Part shown: piece by piece, positions 10,417-22,488 of the stretch | Numbering within the stretch: the stretch's first letter is position 1 | Layout: each line of letters opens with the position of its first letter | Assembly: GCF_963675165.1 (NCBI RefSeq) | Contig: NC_087383.1 | Coordinates: 7,290,639 to 7,354,638 of the forward strand | Direction of reading: 5' to 3' | DNA: 64,000 nt | DNA from: Halichondria panicea | Lineage: Eukaryota; Porifera; Demospongiae; Suberitida; Halichondriidae | Position numbers and translations under genes: made by a program | The notes under the pieces: generated by a model | Database searches by the model: none | Told to the model about the DNA's origin: nothing | Seen by the model: the letters and a program-made list of their open reading frames with translations, nothing else

Positions 10417-13400
10417 ATGGCTAGCTCCTCCATGAGCGTAGACCAGACCACCATCACAGGAGATGACACGAGCAGTGACGCTAAGAGACAGCGCACCTCT
10501 CATAGATCCGTGCTTAGAGTACTCAAGAAGAAGTCTCTACTCAGACGAAAATTGCTCTCCAAAGAGGTGACCACTGTGTACCTGGCACCACCCCGGCCCC
10601 ACACCACATACGTAACTTGTATATACGTATACCCCCCACACACATATACCCCCCACACACACATGCATAACTATAATGATACCCCCCACACACACATGCA
10701 CAACTATAATGATACCCCCCACACACACATGCATAACTATAGTGATATCCCCCACACACACATAGTTTGGTCTGAGCAGCTCCAGTGAGCTAGGACGATC
10801 GTTGTGTGGACGGAGGGAACACGAGGAGATTAAGAGGTTACAGGTCAAAATCAACCCCGCCAAATACAGGTACTTATATAGTGGCATGTAACGGGAATGG
10901 TTGCTTAGCAACAGTGTTCATACGTACAGGTTTAACTTTGAGTCGCGTCGATCGAGAAAAGAAACAAAAACCGACGAACAAGTAAGTACTGTATAATTAT
11001 GTTCTAATTTATTGGACACCAAAAAATAGAAATTGTCTGGGTATAATTGGAGCAGATTTTTATAGAGCATGCGAAGTGTCCAAATAATTAGAACAAGCAA
11101 GCAGCTGCATGCGAGCTAGCTAAGTTTAATAGAACAGTGTGCGACTGAATAGTTGCACTATAGCTATCTAAACTAGCTACTCAAAGCTATCTAACTGCAG
11201 CACTCTAAGTCTTACTTGCCGTCTATGAACGTAACTCATGTATTGTCCGGATATTTAAAGCACTGGAGTGTCCGTTGTATTAGAACAACGAATATTGCCC
11301 AAAAGAGTGTCCGGGGTAATTAGAGTGTCCGATAAATTAGAAAATATACGGTAGTTCATTTTGCGTATAATGTTTATTATTTTGCTTCTTGCAGTGTGTG
11401 TCACCATGTAATTACCCGTGTGTTGCCCCACCCCCTACTAGACTGAGGCTGTTGCCGATGGCGATGTGGATACCTACAAAGACTCTAATGTGTTTCTAAA
11501 GGGCACACAGAGCGCCAACCCTCACAATGACTACGCTCAACATTTTGTGGACACTGGACAAAGAGCTCAGAACTTTATTAGAGACGTTGGTAAGTGCCAT
11601 AATTATATTATCATCACTGTGTGCTGTGTTTTGCGAGCATCAAGGATATACTTATGCAGTGCTATAAGCAAACACCTATAACTATACGGTGGAAGGTACC
11701 TCTCTATAGCGGTCACCATTGGGGCCACCTCTCTATAGCGGTCACCATTGGGGCCACCTCTGTATAAGGGCCAAAATGTATCTTTATTGTAGAAGTGGCC
11801 GAAATAATCCAACTACGCTACATCTGTCAGTTTGGCCCTAATAAAAGTACAAGCTCTTAGGAATGGTATTATTGGTAACCATTTACAATGTATTGTCATT
11901 GTGGTTTTGCCTGTAGCAAGTGCACTGCAATCCACTGTAGGTCTATGCAAAATAATGCTATCTCAGCAATAATTTTCTGCTAATTCTGTGGCTGTCCGTT
12001 CGTTGTGGGATATCATTTTCCATTACTAAAGTTGATTGTGGACTGCTGCATTACACGAAACTGGCCAAAGTCACAATAATTGTCTATTACGCCTCATGCA
12101 TGCAAATTTGCGACAGTAATTGCCAGGGCTAGCCTCTCTGCATGCATGCATGCGATATTAATTTTGCGGTTATAAATGTTCGCGGTACAATCTTAATCCG
12201 CGAAAACCACAAACATTAATACCCTCGAAATATACCGGCTATACTGTACATGGCCGCTATGTTATTATTGTGCTTGAGTGCTTGCGTGTGTCTAACCATG
12301 CACCCATTATGATGCATAGAAATAATTATTCCTCGCTACACGTACTATGTGTACATAGTCTAGGACAGTTCTACAAATGAAAGCTATTATCCCTCTAAAT
12401 GGCTACGCTATACTAAGTGTGTACAACCTGGCTACAATGGCAGTGGTCTCTCTTTCTTGTCCACTTTGCATCCCTCTCCAACCCAGGACACTGCTCCTAC
12501 TTGTGTGTAACTCGCTGTATCATCTTCATCCTCTGGGTTATAATCTGGCAGAGTGCTGATCATGTCACGAACGTATATAAAGCCGCTGTTTCGACATATC
12601 GACCCAAACAAGTTCTGACAAGAGGTTCTGTAGATCACTGGAATAGTTGCGTTCTTGTCAATGCTAAACTTCACCGTGTACTTGCTCTCATACTTCATAC
12701 TATACGTGGTGATGATGGCCTCAACATGTGTCCCTGGAGGGACAGTGATCTTCTCCTCTTGGTTGTAACTGTACCCTGTGTTCTCTTCAGTTTTCTTTTC
12801 AGTTTCTTCTGTTTTGGTTTTGCTGCGATCATAGTGGCCACTGAGGCCGATGCTGCCTCCCGCCACAGCAGCCGCCATCACCTGCACACCAATGTTACCG
12901 CCCACACCATAGCTCACACCTTTGGTTGTGGAGAATGTGAAGCGTTCGCTACTCGTTTTTGACGATGTTTTTTGAATTTGTACAATGCTTTCGTCACTTT
13001 CAGTTTGTCCAGTGTTGACGTACTCCTTCATATTCACATCAACTATTGTGCGCGTTTTTTCCTTCGGATTTTCCTCTTTGTCGATAACCGTTATTTGAAA
13101 ATCGATATTATTCACTTTGTCCTCGTAATATTTAGTTTTGACGACTCGAATATTTTGCCCAAAGCGTTGTTTGGCTGCGCGCTCGTACAACTCCCAGTAG
13201 GTCACCTTGTCACTGTCTTTTTTACGACGTGGAGAAGAAGTTGCCATTTCAATTCCTTTGGAGGCCATAAAATGTTTGAAAAATTTGCAAATAATCACTT
13301 TATGTGGTCACTGTTTTATACCGGCCAGTGTCAGTGCCACCCACTTTATGATGAAGGGTAATAACAATTCCCAGAAATCTGAGGCAATGCTTCGAATGTG

Positions 13401-14351
13401 ATAAGATCAATGAATGCTGTGCTCAAGTTAGGGGAGGGATGGAGTTAGGGGAGGGATGGTGTATAGGGTATTAACAATGCTTCTGAATTTGATAAAATAT
13501 GTTCAATGAATTTCTGTACAGTTATGGAGACTTTGGGCTGGCTGTATTATAGAGGGTGACCTGCTAACACAGGTCCAAACACATGCTATGGAGACTTTGG
13601 GACCCATTAACCTGGCTGTATTATAGAGGGTGGCCTGCTAACACAGGTCCAAGCACATGCTATGGAGACTTTGGGACCCATTAACCTGGCTGTATTATAG
13701 AGGGTGGCCTGCTAACACAGGTCCAAGCACATGCTATGGAGACTTTGGGACCCATTAACCTGGCTGTATTATAGAGGGTGACCTGCTAACACAAGTCCAA
13801 ACACATATATGCTATGGAGACTTTGGGGCCCATTAACCTGGCTGTATTATAGAGGGTGGTCTGCTAACACAGGTCCAAGCACATGCTATGGAGACTACCC
13901 ATTAACCTGGCTGTATTATAGAGGGTGGCCTGCTAACACAGGTCCAAACACATGCTATGGAGACTTTGGGGCCCATTAACCTGGCTGTATTATAGAGGGT
14001 GACCTGCTAACACAGGTCCAAACACATGCTATGGAGACTTTGGGACCCATTAACCTGGCTGTATTATAGAGGGTGGCCTGCTAACACAGGTCCAAGCACA
14101 TGCTATGGAGACTTTGGGACCCATTAACCTGGCTGTATTATAGAGGGTGGCCTGCTAACACAGGTCCAAGCACATGCTATGGAGACTTTGGGACCCATTA
14201 ACCTGGCTGTATTATAGAGGGTGGTCTGCTTATAGAGAAGTTTCGCTACACTTAATTGAATGTGCGTGTGTGGGTGTGCGTGTGTGTGGGTGCGTGCATG
14301 CGTGCGTGGTGTGTGCGTGCGTGTGTCTGTGCGTGTGCGTGCGTCTGTGCG

Positions 14352-14391
<40 letters not shown>

Positions 14392-16996
14392 CTGTGTTAA
14401 CCATATTCCACCATGCAGGCAAGGAGGAGAGGTTCAGGGAATACCCAAAGCTGCATGAGCTGATAAGACTCAAGGTATGAGCAGCATAGAGGTCATAGAG
14501 GTCACCGGGGTTAACTGTCCCTACAGGAAGTGCCCACACACACATACACATGTTTATAGAGGCTATAATTATTTCTCATCCTCAATTAACAAAACCCCAT
14601 ACAGTCTCTGTAAGGTAGCATGTAGTGAACTGTCTGTACAGTCATGTGTTGTCTAGAGGTGGTTACTGATAGTACACCCCATTATTATTGTCCCCAGGGA
14701 TGAAAGTGTGTGCATGGGCTCTAAGAGGATATTTTTTTTCTAAATAGAGCAATGCTCTAATTCTAAGCTGAAAATGCATTTATATAGTCCTACAATTATT
14801 CTGGTGCATGTGCTTAGATCATGCACACATGAATGTATACTATATTATATGGGATCAGTAATAATCACTGTTTGTTTCACAGGATAAACAGATACGTGAT
14901 CGAGGTACTCAGCCAATGTATTTGAACTGTGACCTCAAGACCTTTGACCTTTCCACGCTGGAATCAAAGTTTGATGTTATACATGTAACCCCACCCCTTG
15001 AACAATATCAGCGGCGTGCCAGTGGTGTCGTGTTTCCATGGAAACCCTGGGAGTGGGAAGAAGTGATGGCTCTCAAGCTAGAGGAGATTGCAGCGCAAAG
15101 GTCATTTGTGTTCCTTTGGTGTGGGTCAGCAGAGGGTCTGGACATGGGCAGAGAGTGCTTCAGGAAGTGGGGATACAGGTTCGTTGGGGTCATAGGGGTC
15201 ATAGGGGTCATTAGACTGGACATGAGCAGAGATTAACTACTCGCTTGCAGTATTCATTGCATTTTCCAATTATCTGAGGGTATAAATTTTGGCATTCGCA
15301 GAAATAACACGTGAAAATAATTGTGTCGTGTCGTCATTAATACAATTTTTTTTCTTCAGACGATGTGAGGATATTTGTTGGGTGAAGACGAACACTAGTT
15401 GCCCTGGTAACACGGGTCACCTTGACCCGAAGGCTATCCTGGTCAATGTGAAGGAGCACTGTCTCATGGGGATCAAGGGAACGGTACGCAGGAACCAAGA
15501 TGGGCACTTCATACATGCTAATATAGACCTGGACATCATCATTACTGAAGAGGTGTGTGGGTGTATGTGGGCGTGTGTGTGTGTGGGGGGGTTGGCTAAT
15601 GATTGATCTAAGCAAGAGTGCATATGAGGGAACTTACTATACGAGTACAATAATTATATAACACTGTGTGGACAGTAACGTGACGTACACGCAAGTAAAC
15701 TCTTAACTGCGCGTCATGCAGCTCACGTAAAAAGATGGAAGCACTTTGTAGAGCAGAGATTGCAATAGTGACTAGTAACAGAGCAAGCCCAACAGTAAGC
15801 AGTAGTAAGATGTTGTTCTCCACAGCCTTCTAAGGTTTAATAGTCATTACCGGCACGGCCAGCGGGTATAGTAGTCTGTCTGTCTGTCTCTCTGTATACG
15901 TCTGCTCACCTGGATGCGATGGCACTGTGTTTATGCCATGGATAGCCTCAACACAACAAGCTAGTAGTTTTAAATTTAGCAGATTTTGATGTTAAAGCTT
16001 CGTTGTCGAATAAAAGCAAGCAAAAGCTATAAAGCTTGAACTTGCACGTTGGCAGCTATATGTAGCTAACTACACGCGGCCTTTATTCGAGGCATCCTAC
16101 GTATTAATTTCCAGCTGAAGTGATCCTTTACCAGGAACAATGAAAAAGGGTCACTTCAATAGAAAGCTAGAATTCTCTGTAGCTGTACTCGTCTAGTATT
16201 AGCCCTACCGATGTGTGAGCACTACCGAGATGTGTGTGTAATTAGCTTTGAAATTGCTAACACGTACAAGTTATGGACATCAAAGTTAGCTCCAAAAACA
16301 GGCCCGTTCGGGAGTCGGCACGTCTGTTTTTCCAGAGGGCAGCTGGGGTAGCATGTTTTCAATTACGTGTGCGTGGGTGTGGGTGTGGAGTGTGTGCTAT
16401 TATTCTACGTACCCTAGTTCTAGCTAGTGTGTATAACTAGTTATGTTACCATAACCTCTCTCTCTCAGCCGGAGCTTGGTAATATCGAAAAACCAGAAGA
16501 GATTTTCGATGTAATTGAACACTTTTGTTTGGGCAGAAGACGACTTCACTTGTTTGGAAACGATTCTACTATTAGACCAGGTGAGTGGGCGGATATGTGT
16601 GGGTGGGTGGTGAGGGAGTGTGGGTGGTGAGTGGGTAGATATATGTGAGGGAGGGGGGTTTGTTACTTGTGTCAATCACCTGCTTGATATTTGGAACCTC
16701 ACTTGAATGTCCAAAATCCTGATGAAATCATTATTTTGTAGACAGTTATAATTATGTTGTAGCGCCTCTCTTATAACCAAGGGAAAGTCCCTGGGTCCCC
16801 CCCCCATACAGAGCTCAGGGTATAACAGTGTAACAGCTAATGTTGTGTGTCCATTTTGTATTGACAGTTCTTTCTGGTAACTATAATAATATACACAAGT
16901 TACTTTGTTTGTGACATAATTATATAACTGTATACACAGTACATGCACTAAAGATTTTATATAATTATGATGTTCTTCCTCTGCTGATTAGTTTGT

Positions 16997-17066
<70 letters not shown>

Positions 17067-20000
17067 CGTGCGTGTGTGTGATTTTGAGTGCATTGAGCAT
17101 TATGCAAGTAAAAAATATTAGCCTATTAGGCACTTTTGGTACAAAGTATTATTTTATAGAAGCACTAAGTCTCAATAGCATGAGTATAATGCTAATAGTT
17201 GACCTTGAGCACATGGTCCAGTGGTGGCTAGACTGGGTATATATAGTGGCTACTGGGTATATACAGTTCATTTAGTCTAGAGAGTAGATTACTGCCCTTT
17301 GCAGCTCACTTGAAAGTTTGGAGCAAATAGTAAGCAGAAAATCACTTGAGATAAGTGTAACAGTTTACATAAGTAAACCACAATACTATAGAGCAAGGAA
17401 CAAAGTTTAAATTTTGGAACAGAAGATTCTGTAGACCAGATCTTTATGTGGATATACAGATCTAGCTATACCTACAGTATATGTGGATATATAGATCTAT
17501 AGCTATACCTGCAGTATATGTGGATATATAGATCTATAGCTATATATACCTGCAGTATTAAACTACTAGTTGGGTAACCAGGAAAAACTTAGTTATTAAG
17601 AGGTGTTAAGTGGCAGACTATGTGGCAGAGAATTGGAGACTGGTTCAGCAGCAGGCTATTTCTCAGTCAACAATTTTAATTAAACGACAGGCAGTTTATG
17701 TCGTAATCAAGCTACCCCTAGAGCCCAAACGTTGTACCTACAGATAGCCAATTTGTGGTTTAGCTGTAAACTGTTTCAAGCGGTTTTTTGCATTTTACAG
17801 TAATACTATTTGCTAAAACTTCACGTGAGCTGACATGAGCTACAATAAATAGCGTGAAAAACTACAACAACAAAACATAAAGATCTGCCTTGCTCTGTAG
17901 TATTGTGGTTTACTTATGTAAACTGTTACACTTATCTCAAGTGGTTTTTTGCAATTTACTATTTGCCCCAAACTTCCAAGTGAGCTGCAAAGGGCAGTAC
18001 CACAAATGTGTGAGTAGTTGTACTTAAATGTAAATATCTTTTGATTGGAGCATTTCTAAGAAATGTTATAGTAGGTAATGGTTAGAGTAATAAAACAATT
18101 GAACAATTATGTGATGAAGTCTAGGACCTTAGCTGTACAAGATTACTGTTTTATTACTCTAACCGATTACCCACTATAACAATTTGCTGTTGTTCTATTA
18201 ATCACCACAAACCCACCACCTTATGTTTCCATGGAAACATTTTTGGATATGTTGTAGTTCAGTCATTCATCTACACACGGGTATCAACACCATTTCTTAG
18301 AAATACTCCAATCAAAAGATATTTACATTTAAGTACAACTACTCACACATTTGCGGTAATCTACTCTCTAGACTAAATGAACTGTATACATATGAAGGTG
18401 CTAGTACTACTAGATCAGTTGACTCTTTTCTTTCACCAATAATTATAGTTTCTTAGAAGATTATATAGAAGCGTCTGGTGATGTTGCAGTATAATTTTGA
18501 ATTGTTAGTAATTAATACAATGTAGGTACAATGTATGAGACTTGGAGACTATAATTATAATTATAGGCAAAATTTTGAGCATAATAATTCTTGGGCAGGC
18601 TGTCTGTAATCAGTGGACTGGACTGGACTGGACTGGACTAGACTTTGACCTGACTATTGCAACACCAGTTACATTCCTTTTCCTCATAACAAGACCACAA
18701 TGACAAATGATTGTAAACACTGTTGTACAGGCTCAAAGTAGGGGAAATCACACAAACACAGGAAACGTTACAGGTAGATCTACAGTGAGTAAACAGTTCC
18801 CAAGTGTGTCTTTAAACATTCATGCCCTTTTTTCAAATCCCTCCTGAAACAGCACCTTAATTTTTCAAGCGATTTGAAAATGGAAAATATTCACTCTCCA
18901 CGGCTCAACAGAAAAGCAGACACGCTTTATCAAAAGTGTTTACAATCAATGTACCATTTTCAATTTAACCTACGTTTGAGCCTAAAAACAATAGTTCTAT
19001 ATTATTATATAGATGCTCCAATTGTAGTTCAATTAAGCAAGAATGCATCATGGTCTCAACCAGCTAGGCCAGTTACCTGTCCTCCTATACAGAAAGCTAA
19101 ACGTGCTCTTCCATCATCATGCAAACCTAAAGACAAGCATTAATTTGTAATGTAGCTAGATGTACATGTGTTCAATCATTTGTCATTGTGGTCTTGTTAT
19201 GAGGAAAAGGAATGTAATTGGTGTCAATAGTCAGGTCAAAGTCCCGGCCAGTCCACTTGTCCAGTCCTACTGATTACAGACAGCCTTACTGGAGTTTGCA
19301 GAATCTTTGCAACACACCAGTAAAAGCGTAGAGCGTTACGCGTTCCTTATATGGATTTTGTGTACACACTGTGGTCTGTTTTACTAGGAGCATTTCCCAT
19401 ATAAGGAACCACAGTGCTACACACTTCTATTCATGTGTTGCAAAGATTCTGCAATCTCCAGTATTGGTTGGGCAAGTTGTTTGGGAATAGCTTAGGCGTG
19501 TACTGTTTATCAAAACTGCAGTGTTTTATTATGGGAGTCGAGTCCAAATGTGCATGTGTGGATATATACTCCATATCTCCAGCTTCCTAGCTAGGGTACA
19601 ATTATAAACACACAAGTGACTTAGGTATAGTCCCAGGGAACTCCCCTAGTCTATGGCATTTGTTATTCCCATGTTTGTAGGCCTTGCCCTACTAGCATAA
19701 TTTTGAGACTAATAGGTGCAGTGGAGCATTGAGCATTATGCCACCCTAATAGCCAACAATTATTAGCCTATTAGATCCCATTTGAGTGTATTTAGCAGGG
19801 AACTATGAGCTATAGTACCGGTACTATAGATTGCTCTGGGCTACAAACTACAACATTGTATACATTGTATTGTGATTTACAATATTTACAAGAAGATACA
19901 CATGTAATAACATAAAAATTATTGTAGCTAGATACTTTGTCTAGTAATGAACTAGAATGAAAGAGAGAAGCTCTATAGTTTCTTTTTTTGGCTTTGTTCG

Positions 20001-22427
20001 AGAGTAGTAGGAGACGCTCGTTTTTTGGGCAGTGTGCTGTGCTTTTTTGCTACAAGGCTGCATGGGGGAGGAGCTGGATGTATGGAAGTGCTGGGATTCT
20101 AGCTTTGGCTTCTTCCTAAAGTTTCTTTCGCTTTGTTCAAGAGTAGTATAGGAGCCACTCGTTTGCTGGGCTTGTTTGCTGCAAATTCTAGCTTAGCCTC
20201 CTTCGCTTTGTGAGAGTAGTACGAGCCGCTCGCTTATAGAGAAGTGTGCTGGGCTTGTTTGCTGCAAAACTGGGGGAGGAGCTGGATGTTTCCGTTTTGT
20301 GGGTGGAGCTAGGACTATATCAAACTGAGGTGGAGAAACAAGGTTGACTTGAATAGAGCTAGAGACCACAGATTTAGTAGAGACACAGAGATGCCAACTT
20401 CAGATATTAGTTTTCAAAACTGAGAATAATGATGCAGTTGCTAGGTTGGCTGTTTATATAGGTTGACTGTTGCTAAGCTAGTGCATTTCTAGTAGCCAAT
20501 AGGTTTTGGGATCTAAATCAGTTAGAACATGTGCATTCGGTATCTATGGTTATAGTGTCCCTCATCCCTCGGGCTAAAGCCCTCGAGCTTTGGGACACTA
20601 TAACACATAGATACCTCATGCCCATGTTCTAACTATAACTTAGCCAATTTTTACCAAATGTTTGTAGAAAGTATGATTTTATAGAAGCACTATATCCTCA
20701 ATAGCATGAGTAATGCTAATATATACTGAGTATTATACGTATGGAAAGTTCTATACTAGTACTACTAACTCTTTTCTTTCACAAATAGTATAGTTTATTA
20801 GAAACTTAGTGATGTATAATTCTCGTTGATGATTTTTATTGAGACTAATGGTAATACTAATAGGTACACTGCATGAGATTTGGAGACTAGACTAATAGGC
20901 AAAATGTTGAGTATAATTGGGCAAGGCCTATTACAATGCTGATGGTGGTGGTGATTACCCTGTGCGTGCTCAGCAGGGGCATGCAATTAAACCATTTGCA
21001 ATGTGAAAAACAATTGAGCAGTGAAATCACCAAAACCCAAAGCGAACTCAAATATTGTTATGCAACTTGTATAATTATACAGGTAGCCTCGATTCAGGCT
21101 GCAAAGAGTTCACAGTGTATAGTGTATTTATCTAATTCATGTGGTGTGGTCATGGTTGACTACCATTTGAGGGTGTGTGTGGGTGCACTCTAGTCCATGA
21201 TTCCCTGGGACAGGCCCTAGCTGTTATTATGGCTTCTCCTACCTAGCTGTTATGGCTTCTCCTACCTAGCTGTTATGGCTTCTCCCACCTCAACTACTCA
21301 GGTAGGTTAAGGCATCTTTTTAGCAAAAAACAGCATTAAATTGAAGATGAAGTGTACTGTATACAACTCAGATTTATTGTATAATAATTATCTTGACAAT
21401 AGTACCTTTTTTCATCCAAAATGTATTGTGGACATAAATACCATTAATTTGATAACACTATTACCATGGTTACTATCTTATTGTGTGCGTTAGCTGTGAC
21501 CAAAAATGACTGACCTTAAATAATAATTATTTTAGAAATGCAGCCTCCAATACTACTTTATACAAAGCAATATTACTACCAAAAGAAAGCTATTGGTGAT
21601 ATCTAATAGAAAAAAGGTGAGTATTTGGTATGAGGTCATTCTAGCTCAGATTACAGTAACTTAATTGATAAAAATGCTGAAAAATGGAGAAAATTAATCA
21701 TTCATATGCATACTGTACAAAATACATGAAAGCAGCCCTAAATACTTGCATAGTTCCTACTGTACTATAGTAAGAGCTTTCTTTTGATACTAAGATGGGG
21801 TCATGAAATTGTGTATTGGAGGCTGCATTCTGAAAAGAGTTGTTTAAAATAAATGGTCACAGGTAACGCACACAACATGTCAGTAACGATGGCAACGATG
21901 TTATCATACTGATCCTTTCTACGTATAAGATATACATGTAATTCAAGAGCAAAAACATGCATTGATGATGCCATTTCACAATGACAAGGCACTTCATTAA
22001 TTATACTATTTATGGCACTGATCATTATGCCTTAACCTACCTGAGTATGTGTGTCCTGGCCCTGTAGCATATCTATAGCAGGTAATTTTCGTGGGGCAAA
22101 ATATTACCCACGAAATGTCTCAATATTGCTGAACCACGAATATTAATTTGTCCCCCCGAAAATTACCCGCTATACGGTATGTCATTGTGACTGTACTCTC
22201 CCATGCATTGTATGCACAGTTCTCAGTGGGTGTATTACATATGGATCAAACTTAGGGAAATGTACATGCAATATAATTATGATGTGATTATTATTAGTAT
22301 AATATTAATACAACAATAAATTCCTGTAATGACGTACAATAGTAAACCTAACCTTGTGGTGGTTTTCTTTGCTGAACCGTGATATGCTACCTTTGGATAT
22401 CCGCACACCACACACACAACCACCTCA

Positions 22428-22488
<61 letters not shown>

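Larger units (their letters stand above)
17084..19500. mobile_element. Element E, copy 1, broken up by later insertions
   Basis: Pieces at 17084-17263 and 18385-18596 line up in order with an uninterrupted stretch at about 20640-20945 (shared blocks include TTTTATAGAAGCACTA, CAATAGCATGAGTA, CTCTTTTCTTTCAC and GAGACTTGGAGACTA/GAGATTTGGAGACTA). Copy 1 therefore existed before element B landed at 17264 and before C and D landed at about 18597. The outer ends of E are not defined. Confidence 0.6.

Noticed and set aside
13522-14228. Possible CRISPR-like array (regular 74-bp repeats)
   Set aside because: The whole unit is repeated without unique spacers, inside an animal intron. It is a minisatellite.
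18874-19143. 89-codon frame inside element C as a transposase
   Set aside because: Too short, no DDE/D or DNA-binding motif, and no similarity recognised.
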